A stretch of DNA of 64,000 bases, taken from Echinicola jeungdonensis. Its GTDB lineage: Bacteria > Bacteroidota > Bacteroidia > Cytophagales > Cyclobacteriaceae. The stretch lies in NCBI RefSeq assembly GCF_030409905.1, contig NZ_JAUFQT010000002.1:372001-436000 (forward strand). The letters run 5' to 3'. Shown here in pieces: positions 52,034 through 60,182 of the stretch. The notes beneath the pieces are model-generated. The model saw only the letters and a list, made by a program, of their open reading frames with translations, had not been told where the DNA came from and searched no databases. Position numbers and translations under genes: made by a program. The first letter of the stretch is position 1; every line of letters begins with the position of its first letter.

Positions 52034-52091
52034 AAAAGGGTGGTTTTCTAATTCTTTATCTTAAAATAAATGTCAGAAAACCATCCCTTTC
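52034..52091 (+). terminator. Long hairpin between VOC and GH28 genes
   Basis: The arms aaaagggtggttttct and agaaaaccatcccttt pair over 15 bp with a single bulge, with about 25 bases of loop. A weak T-rich tract (ttaattttttct) starts about 10 bases later. It is a likely transcript end or an mRNA processing site. Confidence 0.45.
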
Positions 52092-52226
52092 TAACCCTTA
52101 ATTTTTTCTCTTTTCCAAGTGGTTAAGGAAAATCCTTCCCTTACTTTTATAACGGCAACAAAAAGGGAATTCATTCCATTTGTACCAATTAGGATAATAT
52201 TCACTGAAGATTAATATTCAACGATC

Positions 52227-53648
52227 ATGATGAAAAGCATTAAAAATAATCAATTTTATCTTGGGCTCCTTTTAGTTATTTTGGTTTGGGGATGCTCCGG
52301 TTCAAAAAATGAAAAAACCAAAGATCCATGGGATGAACTCCCTGGAATCCTTGAACAAATAAAAGCACCAGAATTTCAGGATAAGACATTTTCAATAACA
52401 GATTTTGGTGCCGTAGCTGATGGGGAAACCGATGCCAGTGAAGCCATCCAAAAAGCAATTGAGGCCTGCTCCATGGCCGGTGGTGGAAAAGTAGTTGTTC
52501 CCTCCGGAGAATTTGCCACTGGGCCTATTCACCTAAAAAGCAATATCAATCTGCATTTGGAGGAAGGGGCAAGGCTACTATTTAGCACGGATCCCAAAGA
52601 TTATCTTCCTATGGTTTATACCCGCTGGGAAGGAGTGGAACTGATGAATTATTCCCCTTTGATATACGCGTTTGAGGCGGAAAATATTGCTGTCACAGGA
52701 GAAGGTGTACTGGATGGCCAAGCCAATGCAACCAATTGGTGGCCTTGGAAAGGCAAAAGCCAATATGGTTGGGAAGAAGGGATGCCGATGCAGGAAGATG
52801 TTGACAAAAGACCTGCGTTGTTTGAAATGGCTGAAAATGGAGTGCCTGTAGAAGAAAGGAAATTTGGAGAGGGCTATTACCTAAGGCCTCAATTTGTTCA
52901 ACCATACCGTTGTAAAAATGTACTTATTAAAGGGGTAACTATTGTCAATTCCCCGATGTGGATATTGAACCCGGTATTATGTGAGAATGTAACTATCGAA
53001 GGAGTTACAGTAGAGAGCCATGGTCCAAATTCTGATGGTTGTGATCCTGAATCCTGCAAAAACGTATTGATCAAAGATTGCTTTTTCAATACCGGTGATG
53101 ATTGTATTGCCATCAAATCTGGAAGGAACGCAGATGGAAGGCGAATTGACGTTCCCAGTGAAAATATCATCATCCAAAACTGTAAAATGGCTGATGGCCA
53201 TGGAGGAGTGGTAATAGGAAGTGAAATATCCGGAGGGGTCAAAAATGTTTTTGCGGAAAATTGCGAAATGAACAGTCCACATCTTGACAGGGCATTAAGA
53301 ATAAAAACCAGTTCCATGCGTGGTGGTGTGATCGAAAATATTTATTTAAAAAATATTCAGGTTGGACAAGTGGCCCAGCAGGTTGTGCGGGTCAACATGT
53401 TCTATGAAGATTCAGGTGCCTATGTGCCTACGGTAAGGAATATTCAGGTGGAAAATATGGACGTAAAAAATGGGGGTGAGGTTGGCATTTTGCTGGAAGG
53501 TTATGAAAATAGCCCGGTTGAAAATTTGTTGCTCAAAAATGTCAAAATTGAGGAAGTAAAGGAAAATTACAGTTTTTCCAATGTTAAAAACATTCAATTT
53601 GAAAATGTTGAAATTAATGGTTCGAAAATTGACCTTGAGCAACCATGA
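52227..53648 (+). CDS. GH28 polygalacturonase (lipoprotein)
   Basis: The 473-residue protein has a lipoprotein signal (Cys23, VWGCSG) and a GH28 beta-helix with NSDGCDPESC, TGDDCIAIKSG, GHGGVVIGSE and RIKTSSMRGG in order. A segment of about 80 residues (about 170-235) between strands, with NWWPWKGKSQYGW and REFG-like turns, is typical of exo-acting GH28 members. It would release galacturonate or digalacturonate from chain ends. It overlaps the following PL1 gene by four bases. Met2 is an alternative start. Confidence 0.94.
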   Translation: MMKSIKNNQFYLGLLLVILVWGCSGSKNEKTKDPWDELPGILEQIKAPEFQDKTFSITDFGAVADGETDASEAIQKAIEACSMAGGGKVVVPSGEFATGPIHLKSNINLHLEEGARLLFSTDPKDYLPMVYTRWEGVELMNYSPLIYAFEAENIAVTGEGVLDGQANATNWWPWKGKSQYGWEEGMPMQEDVDKRPALFEMAENGVPVEERKFGEGYYLRPQFVQPYRCKNVLIKGVTIVNSPMWILNPVLCENVTIEGVTVESHGPNSDGCDPESCKNVLIKDCFFNTGDDCIAIKSGRNADGRRIDVPSENIIIQNCKMADGHGGVVIGSEISGGVKNVFAENCEMNSPHLDRALRIKTSSMRGGVIENIYLKNIQVGQVAQQVVRVNMFYEDSGAYVPTVRNIQVENMDVKNGGEVGILLEGYENSPVENLLLKNVKIEEVKENYSFSNVKNIQFENVEINGSKIDLEQP

Positions 53649-54997
53649 AAAAACGCTATAAAATATTAATTCTAAGTACAATCCTGGGTTTTTCAAATTT
53701 GAATGCAGATGCCCAGCAAATGGGTACTTCTAATTCAGGAGAAGATAAAGCATTGGCTTTTCCCGGAGCAGACGGCTTTGGTAAATTCACCACAGGAGGC
53801 CGGGGAGGTAAAGTTTATGTGGTGACTAATTTAAATGATGAAGGGCCGGGTAGTTTAAGAGAAGCTGTCCGTAAAAAAGAACCCAGAATCATTGTATTTG
53901 GGGTTTCCGGAAATATTATATTGAAATCCCCATTGGATATCAACCATGGTGATCTTACAATCGCAGGCCAAAGTGCTCCCGGCGGAGGCATTACGCTTCA
54001 AAACTATCCTATGAAAATCAAGGGAGACAATATAATTGTCCGGTATATCCGGAGTAGACTTGGGGATTTGGAAAAGGTGCAGGATGATGCCATGTCCTGC
54101 ATTCGCAATAAAAATATCATTATTGACCATTGTTCCCTCAGCTGGGCAACTGACGAATGTGGAAGTTTTTATGACAACGAAAATTTTACCCTTCAATGGT
54201 CTATTATTTCTGAAAGTTTGAATGCTTCCGTTCATGAAAAAGGAGCACATGGCTATGGGGGAATTTGGGGAGGCAAAAAGGCTTCCTTTCACCATAATCT
54301 GTTGGCAAGCCATACAAGCAGGCTGCCCAGATTTAATGGAGCAAGGTACCATAAGCAACCTGAAACTGAAATAGTTGATTTTAGAAACAATGTGGTTTAC
54401 AATTGGAAAAACAACAGTTCTTATGGTGGGGAAGAGGGAAAACACAATATGGTTGCGAATTATTATAAGCCGGGTCCTTCTACCGAAGATAAAGACAGAT
54501 TGATTGAACCCTATGATCCCTTCGGTAAGTTTTTCTTAATGGGGAATATCATGGAAGGAAATGAAGAGGTGACCCAGGATAATACCAAAGGCATGGAAGG
54601 TGTGGACGATAAAAAGAAAGTGTTGGTTTCAGAACCTTTCCCATTTATAATCAGCCATACTGAAGAAGCTAATATGGCTTTTGAAAAGGTTTTGGCCAGT
54701 GCTGGAGCGAGTTTTGTCAGGGATTTGGTGGATGAACGTCTTATTGGGGAAGTGAATGCTGGAAAAAGTTATTTCGGAAAAAATAAAAACGGCATCATCG
54801 ATAGTCAATCCGATGTAGGTGGTTGGCCTCAGTTGGAAAAAGGAAAGGCCCCTAAGGATACCGATTTAGACGGTATGCCAGACAAATGGGAAAAAAAGCA
54901 AAATTTGAATCCAAATGATCCAGACGATTCCTCAAGATATGATTTGGAAAAACAATACACCAATGTTGAAGTGTATTTAAATGGTTTGTTGGATTAG
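53645..54997 (+). CDS. PL1-family pectate lyase, secreted
   Basis: The 450-residue protein has a signal peptide ending near NADAQ and no lipobox. It matches the lyase at 49010 over the whole beta-helix: GFGKFTTGGRGGKVYVVT, LTIAGQSAPGGGITL, IDHCSLSWATDECGSFYD and GIWGGKKASFHHNLLASHTSRLPRF. The C-terminus has a shorter calcium motif (DTDLDGMPDKWEKKQNLNPNDPDD). The pair is probably an old duplication with one form anchored and one soluble. Its start overlaps the GH28 gene by four bases. Confidence 0.94.
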   Translation: MKKRYKILILSTILGFSNLNADAQQMGTSNSGEDKALAFPGADGFGKFTTGGRGGKVYVVTNLNDEGPGSLREAVRKKEPRIIVFGVSGNIILKSPLDINHGDLTIAGQSAPGGGITLQNYPMKIKGDNIIVRYIRSRLGDLEKVQDDAMSCIRNKNIIIDHCSLSWATDECGSFYDNENFTLQWSIISESLNASVHEKGAHGYGGIWGGKKASFHHNLLASHTSRLPRFNGARYHKQPETEIVDFRNNVVYNWKNNSSYGGEEGKHNMVANYYKPGPSTEDKDRLIEPYDPFGKFFLMGNIMEGNEEVTQDNTKGMEGVDDKKKVLVSEPFPFIISHTEEANMAFEKVLASAGASFVRDLVDERLIGEVNAGKSYFGKNKNGIIDSQSDVGGWPQLEKGKAPKDTDLDGMPDKWEKKQNLNPNDPDDSSRYDLEKQYTNVEVYLNGLLD

Positions 54998-55062
54998 CCT
55001 TTGTAGGGCATAGCCAAAAACCCATATAAAATTAGACGGGGTTTGAAAAGACTTCATTTCTC

Positions 55063-55110
55063 TTCCCCGGATAGCTCTTAATAGTGGGGCTATCTGGGGA
55101 ATTTTTCTTT
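55063..55110 (+). terminator. Terminator after the second pectate lyase
   Basis: The arms ttccccggatagctc and gggctatctggggaa pair over about 13 bp with one or two mismatches, followed by tttttcttt. It marks the end of the pectin enzyme genes. Confidence 0.75.
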
Positions 55111-55234
55111 AAAAACGCCAAAAAAAGGGATAGTAAATCGCAAATAGCGGTTCCTTTTATCCTTCTAACAATATGCCCTGCCTAAAGTTGGTCAAACATT
55201 AGATTTTTGCCTTTTGGATTTTTAATTTGCATCT

Positions 55235-56248
55235 ATGACAGATATTAGAATTCCTTTTTCAGAAATTAAAGACATCCTGAAAAAAGTCCTTACCCGATAC
55301 GATTTTGATCCGGAAAGGGCCGGCCTTGGTGCCCAACTCTTTGCCCAAGCCAACCTGGATGGAGTACCTTCCCATGGAGTTAACCGGTTTTTAAGTTTTT
55401 TGACCTTTATTCAAAAAGGGTATGTGTTTCCTGAAAATCTGCCTGAGCTTCTGGGCAATTTTGGTGCTTTAGAACGATGGGATGGTCAATTGGGCCCTGG
55501 AAACCTTAACGCCCATCAATGTATGGAACGTGCCATTTATTTGGCCAAAACCCATGGAATAGGTTGTGTGGCATTGCAAAATACCAATCACTGGATGCGG
55601 GCCGGTAATTACGGTTGGCAAGCAGTGGAGGCCGGGTGCATTGGGGTTTGTTTTACCAATACCAAACCCAATATGCCTGCTTGGGGAGGAAAAGAACCCA
55701 AATTGGGTAATAATCCCATTGTAATTGCTATTCCCCGGGAAAAAGGCCCGGTGGTTTTGGATATGGCAGTTTCCCAATATTCCTATGGGAAAATGGATAT
55801 TTTTAGAAGGGAAGGAAAAGAAATGCCCTATGATGCGGGATTTGACAATGAAGGGAAATTGTCCAGGTCTCCTTCAGAAATTATCAGGGAAGAACTTGCT
55901 CTGCCCATTGGCCTTTGGAAAGGGGCAGGTTTGGCATTGATGCTGGATTTATTAGCCACTTTATTGTCAGGAGGCCATGGGACTTGGCAGATTGGCAATA
56001 ATGGAGCGGAATTTGGTGTTTCCCAAGTATTTTTGGTATTCGATCCTGAAAAATTGGGTATGGAAGATTGGATGGAGGAAAAATCCGATGAAATTATTGA
56101 TGATTTGGTGCAGTCCAAAGCATTCCGGGATTATGAGAGCGTCCGTTATCCTGGAGAAAATACCCTGAAAATCCGCAAGGAAAATATGGAGAAAGGGGTT
56201 CCGGTAAATGAGGAAAAATGGAATGAAATTTTAAAGTTATTGCCATGA
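55235..56248 (+). CDS. Ldh2/MDH2-type dehydrogenase (DlgD/YiaK-like)
   Basis: The 337-residue cytosolic protein belongs to the malate/L-lactate dehydrogenase type 2 family: DGVPSHGVNRFLSF with the catalytic His, KLGNNPIVIAIPREKGPVVLDMAVSQYSYG, and GLALMLDLLATLLSGG near the C-terminus. Near relatives include 3-dehydro-L-gulonate 2-dehydrogenase and 2,3-diketo-L-gulonate reductase, which act on sugar acids with NAD(P)H. It overlaps the next gene (ATGA) and lies after the pectin enzymes, so a keto-sugar acid is a likely substrate. The exact one cannot be told. Confidence 0.87.
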   Translation: MTDIRIPFSEIKDILKKVLTRYDFDPERAGLGAQLFAQANLDGVPSHGVNRFLSFLTFIQKGYVFPENLPELLGNFGALERWDGQLGPGNLNAHQCMERAIYLAKTHGIGCVALQNTNHWMRAGNYGWQAVEAGCIGVCFTNTKPNMPAWGGKEPKLGNNPIVIAIPREKGPVVLDMAVSQYSYGKMDIFRREGKEMPYDAGFDNEGKLSRSPSEIIREELALPIGLWKGAGLALMLDLLATLLSGGHGTWQIGNNGAEFGVSQVFLVFDPEKLGMEDWMEEKSDEIIDDLVQSKAFRDYESVRYPGENTLKIRKENMEKGVPVNEEKWNEILKLLP

Positions 56249-57243
56249 AAAAAATTAAGGAGGATGAAGTCCGCTGGGGAGTGATAGGAGTTGGTGATGT
56301 ATGTGAGGTGAAAAGTGCGCCAGCAATGGATTTGGTCCCTAACAGTAAGTTGGTGGCGGTGATGCGCAGAAATGAGGAAATGGTCAAAGATTACGCCCGG
56401 AGGCATCAGGTGCCCAAATGGTACACTAAAACAGAAGAGTTGATTAATGATCCTGAAGTCAATGCCGTTTATATTGCAACTCCTCCCTATGCGCATAAGG
56501 ATTTGGCGCTGATGGTTGCTGCGGCCGGAAAGCCGGTATATGTGGAAAAACCCATGGCCAAAACCTATCAAGAATGTCAGGAAATGATCAAAGCCTGTGA
56601 GCAAGCCGGAGTTCCTCTATATGTTGCTTATTACCGGAGAACGCTGCCACATTTTGTTAAGGTTAAAGAATTGATTGAAAAAGGGGTAATTGGTGAAATC
56701 CGGTATGTCAACATTCAAATGAATCAAGCTAAGACTCCCGAAGTGGTAAGCCAGGTGAAAGATAATTGGCGTGTCAGTCCCGATATTGCAGGAGGAGGTT
56801 ATTTTTATGATCTTGCTTCCCATCAATTGGATTTTTTGGATTTTGCATTAGGGCCGATCAAAAAAGCCCATGGAATAAAAGCCAATCAAGCCGGCCTTTA
56901 TCCTGCTGAAGATATTGTCACTGCATCTTGGGAATTTGGAGCAGGGGCTTTGGGCTCAGGGAGCTGGTGCTTTACAATTGATGAAATTTCTACCAAAGAT
57001 TGCACCACTATTTTTGGAAGTAAAGGACAGATCAGTTTCGAAACTTTTGGAGATGGAAAGTTGGTGTTGGAGACCGAGGATGAGGGAAGACAAGTGCTAG
57101 AATTTGATTTACCTAAGCATATACAACATAAACTAATTCAGGCGGTTGTAGATGATATTTTGGGTAAAGGTTTAAGTCCTTCTACAGGAGTTTCAGCCGC
57201 AAGGACCAATTGGGTGATGGAGGAAATTTTTGCTAAGCGGTAA
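56245..57243 (+). CDS. Gfo/Idh/MocA-family oxidoreductase (coupled to the Ldh2-type gene)
   Basis: The 332-residue protein has an N-terminal Rossmann fold (WGVIGVGDVCEVKSAP, slightly off the usual GxGxxG) and the family motif VYVEKPMAKTYQECQEM with the catalytic Lys, followed by a beta-sheet C-terminal domain containing the GGGYFYDLASHQLDFLDFALG active-site segment (His). The family oxidises or reduces sugars and sugar derivatives with NAD(P). It starts inside the end of the preceding dehydrogenase gene and is probably translated with it, as in a two-step conversion of a sugar acid. Substrate unknown. Confidence 0.9.
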   Translation: MKKIKEDEVRWGVIGVGDVCEVKSAPAMDLVPNSKLVAVMRRNEEMVKDYARRHQVPKWYTKTEELINDPEVNAVYIATPPYAHKDLALMVAAAGKPVYVEKPMAKTYQECQEMIKACEQAGVPLYVAYYRRTLPHFVKVKELIEKGVIGEIRYVNIQMNQAKTPEVVSQVKDNWRVSPDIAGGGYFYDLASHQLDFLDFALGPIKKAHGIKANQAGLYPAEDIVTASWEFGAGALGSGSWCFTIDEISTKDCTTIFGSKGQISFETFGDGKLVLETEDEGRQVLEFDLPKHIQHKLIQAVVDDILGKGLSPSTGVSAARTNWVMEEIFAKR

Positions 57244-57291
57244 ATTATGTTAGGGCTTTAATTGTCTTTTGTTTTTTTAGCCCGATCATTT

Positions 57292-57311
57292 TATAGGTAA
57301 AAATACCTATA
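57292..57311. promoter_or_regulatory. Palindrome upstream of the SatD-like gene
   Basis: The 20 bases tataggtaaaaatacctata have perfect 8-bp arms. The related words taagcctata (57331-57340) and atgcctatat (57361-57370) follow, so the half-site CCTATA occurs three times within 80 bases, the last one ending eight bases before the start codon. Confidence 0.5.
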
Positions 57312-57377
57312 AAGTTGTTTTATATGTAAATAAGCCTATAAATTTTATTTATTGGTTTAAATGCCTATATTTATCCC

Positions 57378-58085
57378 ATGGCAAAACAATTCCAGGAGAT
57401 AAAAGCGGTAATATCAGGGGATGTCATTTCTTCAACGAGTTTAGTAGAAGAGGATAGAGTGGAACTTGAAAAGAGAATGGCTTGGCTATTGGGTTTTTTG
57501 GAGGATAAATTTGGGGTTTTTGGCCGTATCATCAAAGGCGATTACCTGGAATGCGTGGTAGGAAATCCAGCAAATGCCCTTAGGGTGGCTTTGGCCATCA
57601 AAAGTTTTGTAAAGGCTTTTGAGGTACAATCTTCCAAAAACAGCAAAATAAATAATCGAATTAAACTGTTTAAAACCCATGGAATCCGCCTGGCAGTTGG
57701 CTTGGGGGAATTGTCCAGGTTTGACCCGGACAAAGGTATCATTGATGGGGAGGCCGTTTATCTTTCCGGTCGATTGATCAATGTGGCCCATTCCCACAAC
57801 AAAGAAAGAGTGGTAATCAAAAGCACCCTATTTTTTGCTTCCTCGTCTGAGGCACTGAATGAGCAGTTTCAGGCCATGTTTGCCCTATTGGATGAACTGA
57901 TCAGTAAAGCAACAGCAAGGCAATCGGAAGTGCTTTTCTGGAAATTGATGGGAGAAAATGAATCAGAAATTGCCGAAAGGCTGGATATTAGCCAATCCGT
58001 GGTCAATCAGCATTCCACCAGTCTGGGCTGGAACGGCATAGAAAAAGCAGTGGATTATTTTAATAAAACCATTCAAGAAAAATAA
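57378..58085 (+). CDS. SatD-like protein with C-terminal helix-turn-helix
   Basis: The 235-residue protein fits the SatD family: the N-terminal start FQEIKAVISGDVISSTSLVEEDR, a central region with IIKGDYLECVVGNPANALRVAL (nucleotide-cyclase-like in layout) and GIRLAVGLGELSRFDPDKGI, and a C-terminal helix-turn-helix (ESEIAERLDISQSVVNQHS, residues about 195-215). Its neighbour, whose ATG follows the stop with no gap, is a DUF3307 membrane protein, a common pairing in this phylum. The repeated CCTATA half-sites just upstream could be the target of its own helix-turn-helix. Biochemical role not established. Confidence 0.86.
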   Translation: MAKQFQEIKAVISGDVISSTSLVEEDRVELEKRMAWLLGFLEDKFGVFGRIIKGDYLECVVGNPANALRVALAIKSFVKAFEVQSSKNSKINNRIKLFKTHGIRLAVGLGELSRFDPDKGIIDGEAVYLSGRLINVAHSHNKERVVIKSTLFFASSSEALNEQFQAMFALLDELISKATARQSEVLFWKLMGENESEIAERLDISQSVVNQHSTSLGWNGIEKAVDYFNKTIQEK

Positions 58086-58814
58086 ATGCATCTATCAGGC
58101 TTACTGACTTTACAATTAATAGCACATTTAATGGCTGACTTTTTCTTTCAAACTGACCGGTTAGCCAAAGAAAAGAACCAATTGGGTTTTCAATGTCCAT
58201 TTTTAAAATGGCATGCCCTGATTGTTTTTCTCCTATCCTGGATTTTATCCTTTCAGTTGACATTTGCAGGAGGGGCACTGATCATTGCCATTACCCATTT
58301 TCTGATGGATGGGTTCAAAAAATACCTTAACCAAAGTAAATTGTTTGGAAAATATGCCTTCTTTATTGATCAGGGTTTTCATTTTCTGGTCATTATTCTG
58401 GTGGTTTTCTTTTTCGGACGGTATTTTGAAATCCAATCTATTTTACCGCTAAGGCTTCCTATCAAGGGGCTATTGATTATTTTAGCCTTTTTAATTTGTC
58501 TTAAGCCTGCCAATATATTTATCAAGGAAGTATTTAGGGCTTTTGAAATCCCAGTTCCCGATAATGATGATTTGCCCAATGCCGGGAAATTGATTGGTGT
58601 TTTGGAGCGGGTATTGGTGTTGACATTTATTTTGCTGGGCCAGTTTCAAGCAGTTGGTTTTTTGATTGCTGCCAAATCAATCTTGAGGTATAAAAATGAT
58701 GACACTTTAAAGACTGAATATGTCCTGATAGGTACCATGTTAAGCTTTGGTATTGCATTACTGGCTGCTGTATTATTGTCTTTGGAAAGGTTGGTTGGGC
58801 TTTATTTTGTTTAA
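58086..58814 (+). CDS. DUF3307 integral membrane protein
   Basis: The 242-residue protein is very hydrophobic, with about six predicted membrane segments, and has the DUF3307 start LIAHLMADFFFQTDRLAKEKN, then HFLMDGFKKYL with a His and Asp pair that could bind metal. It begins directly after the stop of the SatD-like gene (taaatg). Such pairs may form a small regulated membrane module, but no function is known. The intergenic piece behind it (58815-58963) shows a weak hairpin only. Confidence 0.86.
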   Translation: MHLSGLLTLQLIAHLMADFFFQTDRLAKEKNQLGFQCPFLKWHALIVFLLSWILSFQLTFAGGALIIAITHFLMDGFKKYLNQSKLFGKYAFFIDQGFHFLVIILVVFFFGRYFEIQSILPLRLPIKGLLIILAFLICLKPANIFIKEVFRAFEIPVPDNDDLPNAGKLIGVLERVLVLTFILLGQFQAVGFLIAAKSILRYKNDDTLKTEYVLIGTMLSFGIALLAAVLLSLERLVGLYFV

Positions 58815-58963
58815 TGAAAGACCCTTGTTGTCCTTTCTGCTTAGAAGCAGGATAAATAAAATTGAGCCTGAGGCCCAATAGATATATTTTGAATTTCACC
58901 ATTTAATTAATTCTAACCATCTTTATTAAATCAATTCCCCGTTCCACATAAAAAAAAATCATC

Positions 58964-59995
58964 ATGACCCAACCCGTAAAATTTGGAATCATTGGCACTG
59001 GAGCCATCGCTGGACAACATGCAGCAGCAATCAAAGAATTACCCGAAGCAGAACTGGTTGCCGTTTGTAGTTCCAGTCCTGAAAGGGCCAACCAGGCCGA
59101 AGAAAAATTAGGGGTGAAAGCCTATTCCAATTGGGAGGACTTTTTGGCCCATCCGGGAATGGAAGCCGTTTCTATCTGTACGGCCAGTGGCCATCATATG
59201 GAACCGGCCATTAAAGCTGCTCATGCGGGTAAGCATATATTAGTGGAAAAACCCGTTGAAATCAATTTGGAAAGGGCTGAAATGATGATAAAAGCTTGTG
59301 AGGATAATGGGGTAAAGTTGGGTGTGGTATTTCAAAACCGTTTTAATAAGGATTTTATTCGCTTGAAGGAAGCTGTTTCACAGGGAGAGCTGGGGAAATT
59401 ATTGATGGGCAATGCCTATATCAAATGGTTCCGGGACAAGGATTATTATGCCAGCAGCCAGTGGAAAGGAACCTTTAAAGGTGACGGGGGAGGTGCACTG
59501 ATCAACCAGGGCATCCATACCATTGATTTATTATTGGATATTATGGGAGATGTTGAGGCTGTGTACGGTCAGGTTAAAACTACCCTTTATGATATTGAAG
59601 GGGAGGATTTGGGTACTTCGGTAGTGAATTTTAAAAATGGAGCCCTGGGTAATATTACCGGTGGAACGGCCTTGTATCCAGGTTATCCCGAAAGGCTTGA
59701 AATTTTTGGCACCGAAGGCAGTGTGATTTTGGAAGCTGGAAAAATCGTAGAATGGAATATCAGAGGCCAGGAACCCGGTCAGAAAGTTCAAAAAGATCAA
59801 CAAAAGAGTGGTTCAGCAGATCCCATGGCCATTGGCCATCAACTGCATTTGGCCCAATTTAAGGATATGGTTGAAGCTATTCGAAATGACCGATCACCTT
59901 TGGTGGATGGAACAACCGCCAAAAAGGCATTGGCCGTGGTATTAGGGATTTATCAATCCTCCGGGGAAGGGCAACAAGTAAAAGTCCAATCTTAA
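58964..59995 (+). CDS. Gfo/Idh/MocA-family oxidoreductase (monocistronic)
   Basis: The 343-residue protein has a regular Rossmann motif (GIIGTGAIAGQHAAAI), EKPVEINLERAEMMIKA with the catalytic Lys, and GDGGGALINQGIHTIDLLLDIMG with the conserved His in the C-terminal domain. It is an NAD(P)-dependent sugar or inositol-type oxidoreductase of unknown substrate. It stands alone, closed by a perfect 15-bp hairpin, and is not closely similar to the one at 56245. Confidence 0.91.
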   Translation: MTQPVKFGIIGTGAIAGQHAAAIKELPEAELVAVCSSSPERANQAEEKLGVKAYSNWEDFLAHPGMEAVSICTASGHHMEPAIKAAHAGKHILVEKPVEINLERAEMMIKACEDNGVKLGVVFQNRFNKDFIRLKEAVSQGELGKLLMGNAYIKWFRDKDYYASSQWKGTFKGDGGGALINQGIHTIDLLLDIMGDVEAVYGQVKTTLYDIEGEDLGTSVVNFKNGALGNITGGTALYPGYPERLEIFGTEGSVILEAGKIVEWNIRGQEPGQKVQKDQQKSGSADPMAIGHQLHLAQFKDMVEAIRNDRSPLVDGTTAKKALAVVLGIYQSSGEGQQVKVQS

Positions 59996-60000
59996 AAAAC

Positions 60001-60034
60001 ATTACGGTCCAAGTCGGGAGACTTGGACCGTAAT
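60001..60034 (+). terminator. Strong hairpin after the Gfo/Idh/MocA gene
   Basis: A perfect 15-bp stem attacggtccaagtc/gacttggaccgtaat with loop ggga lies seven bases after the stop codon. Preceding bases are A-rich and there is no long T run behind, so it may act on both strands or as an mRNA 3' stabiliser. Confidence 0.75.
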
Positions 60035-60182
60035 AATTAAAGTCTCCAGACTTTTACCTCCCTCAAGTAGATCCAAGAACCTGCCTACCACCATCCCAAA
60101 AATCCCATATTTTTTCACCACGCCTGGGACAAAATCCACCTTCAACTCGTCTAGGCAAAAAAAGACCAAAACCCATTTTCCA

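Noticed and set aside
53855..54445. 196-codon minus-strand frame
   Set aside because: It is antisense to the pectate lyase gene at 53645 and shows no motif of its own.
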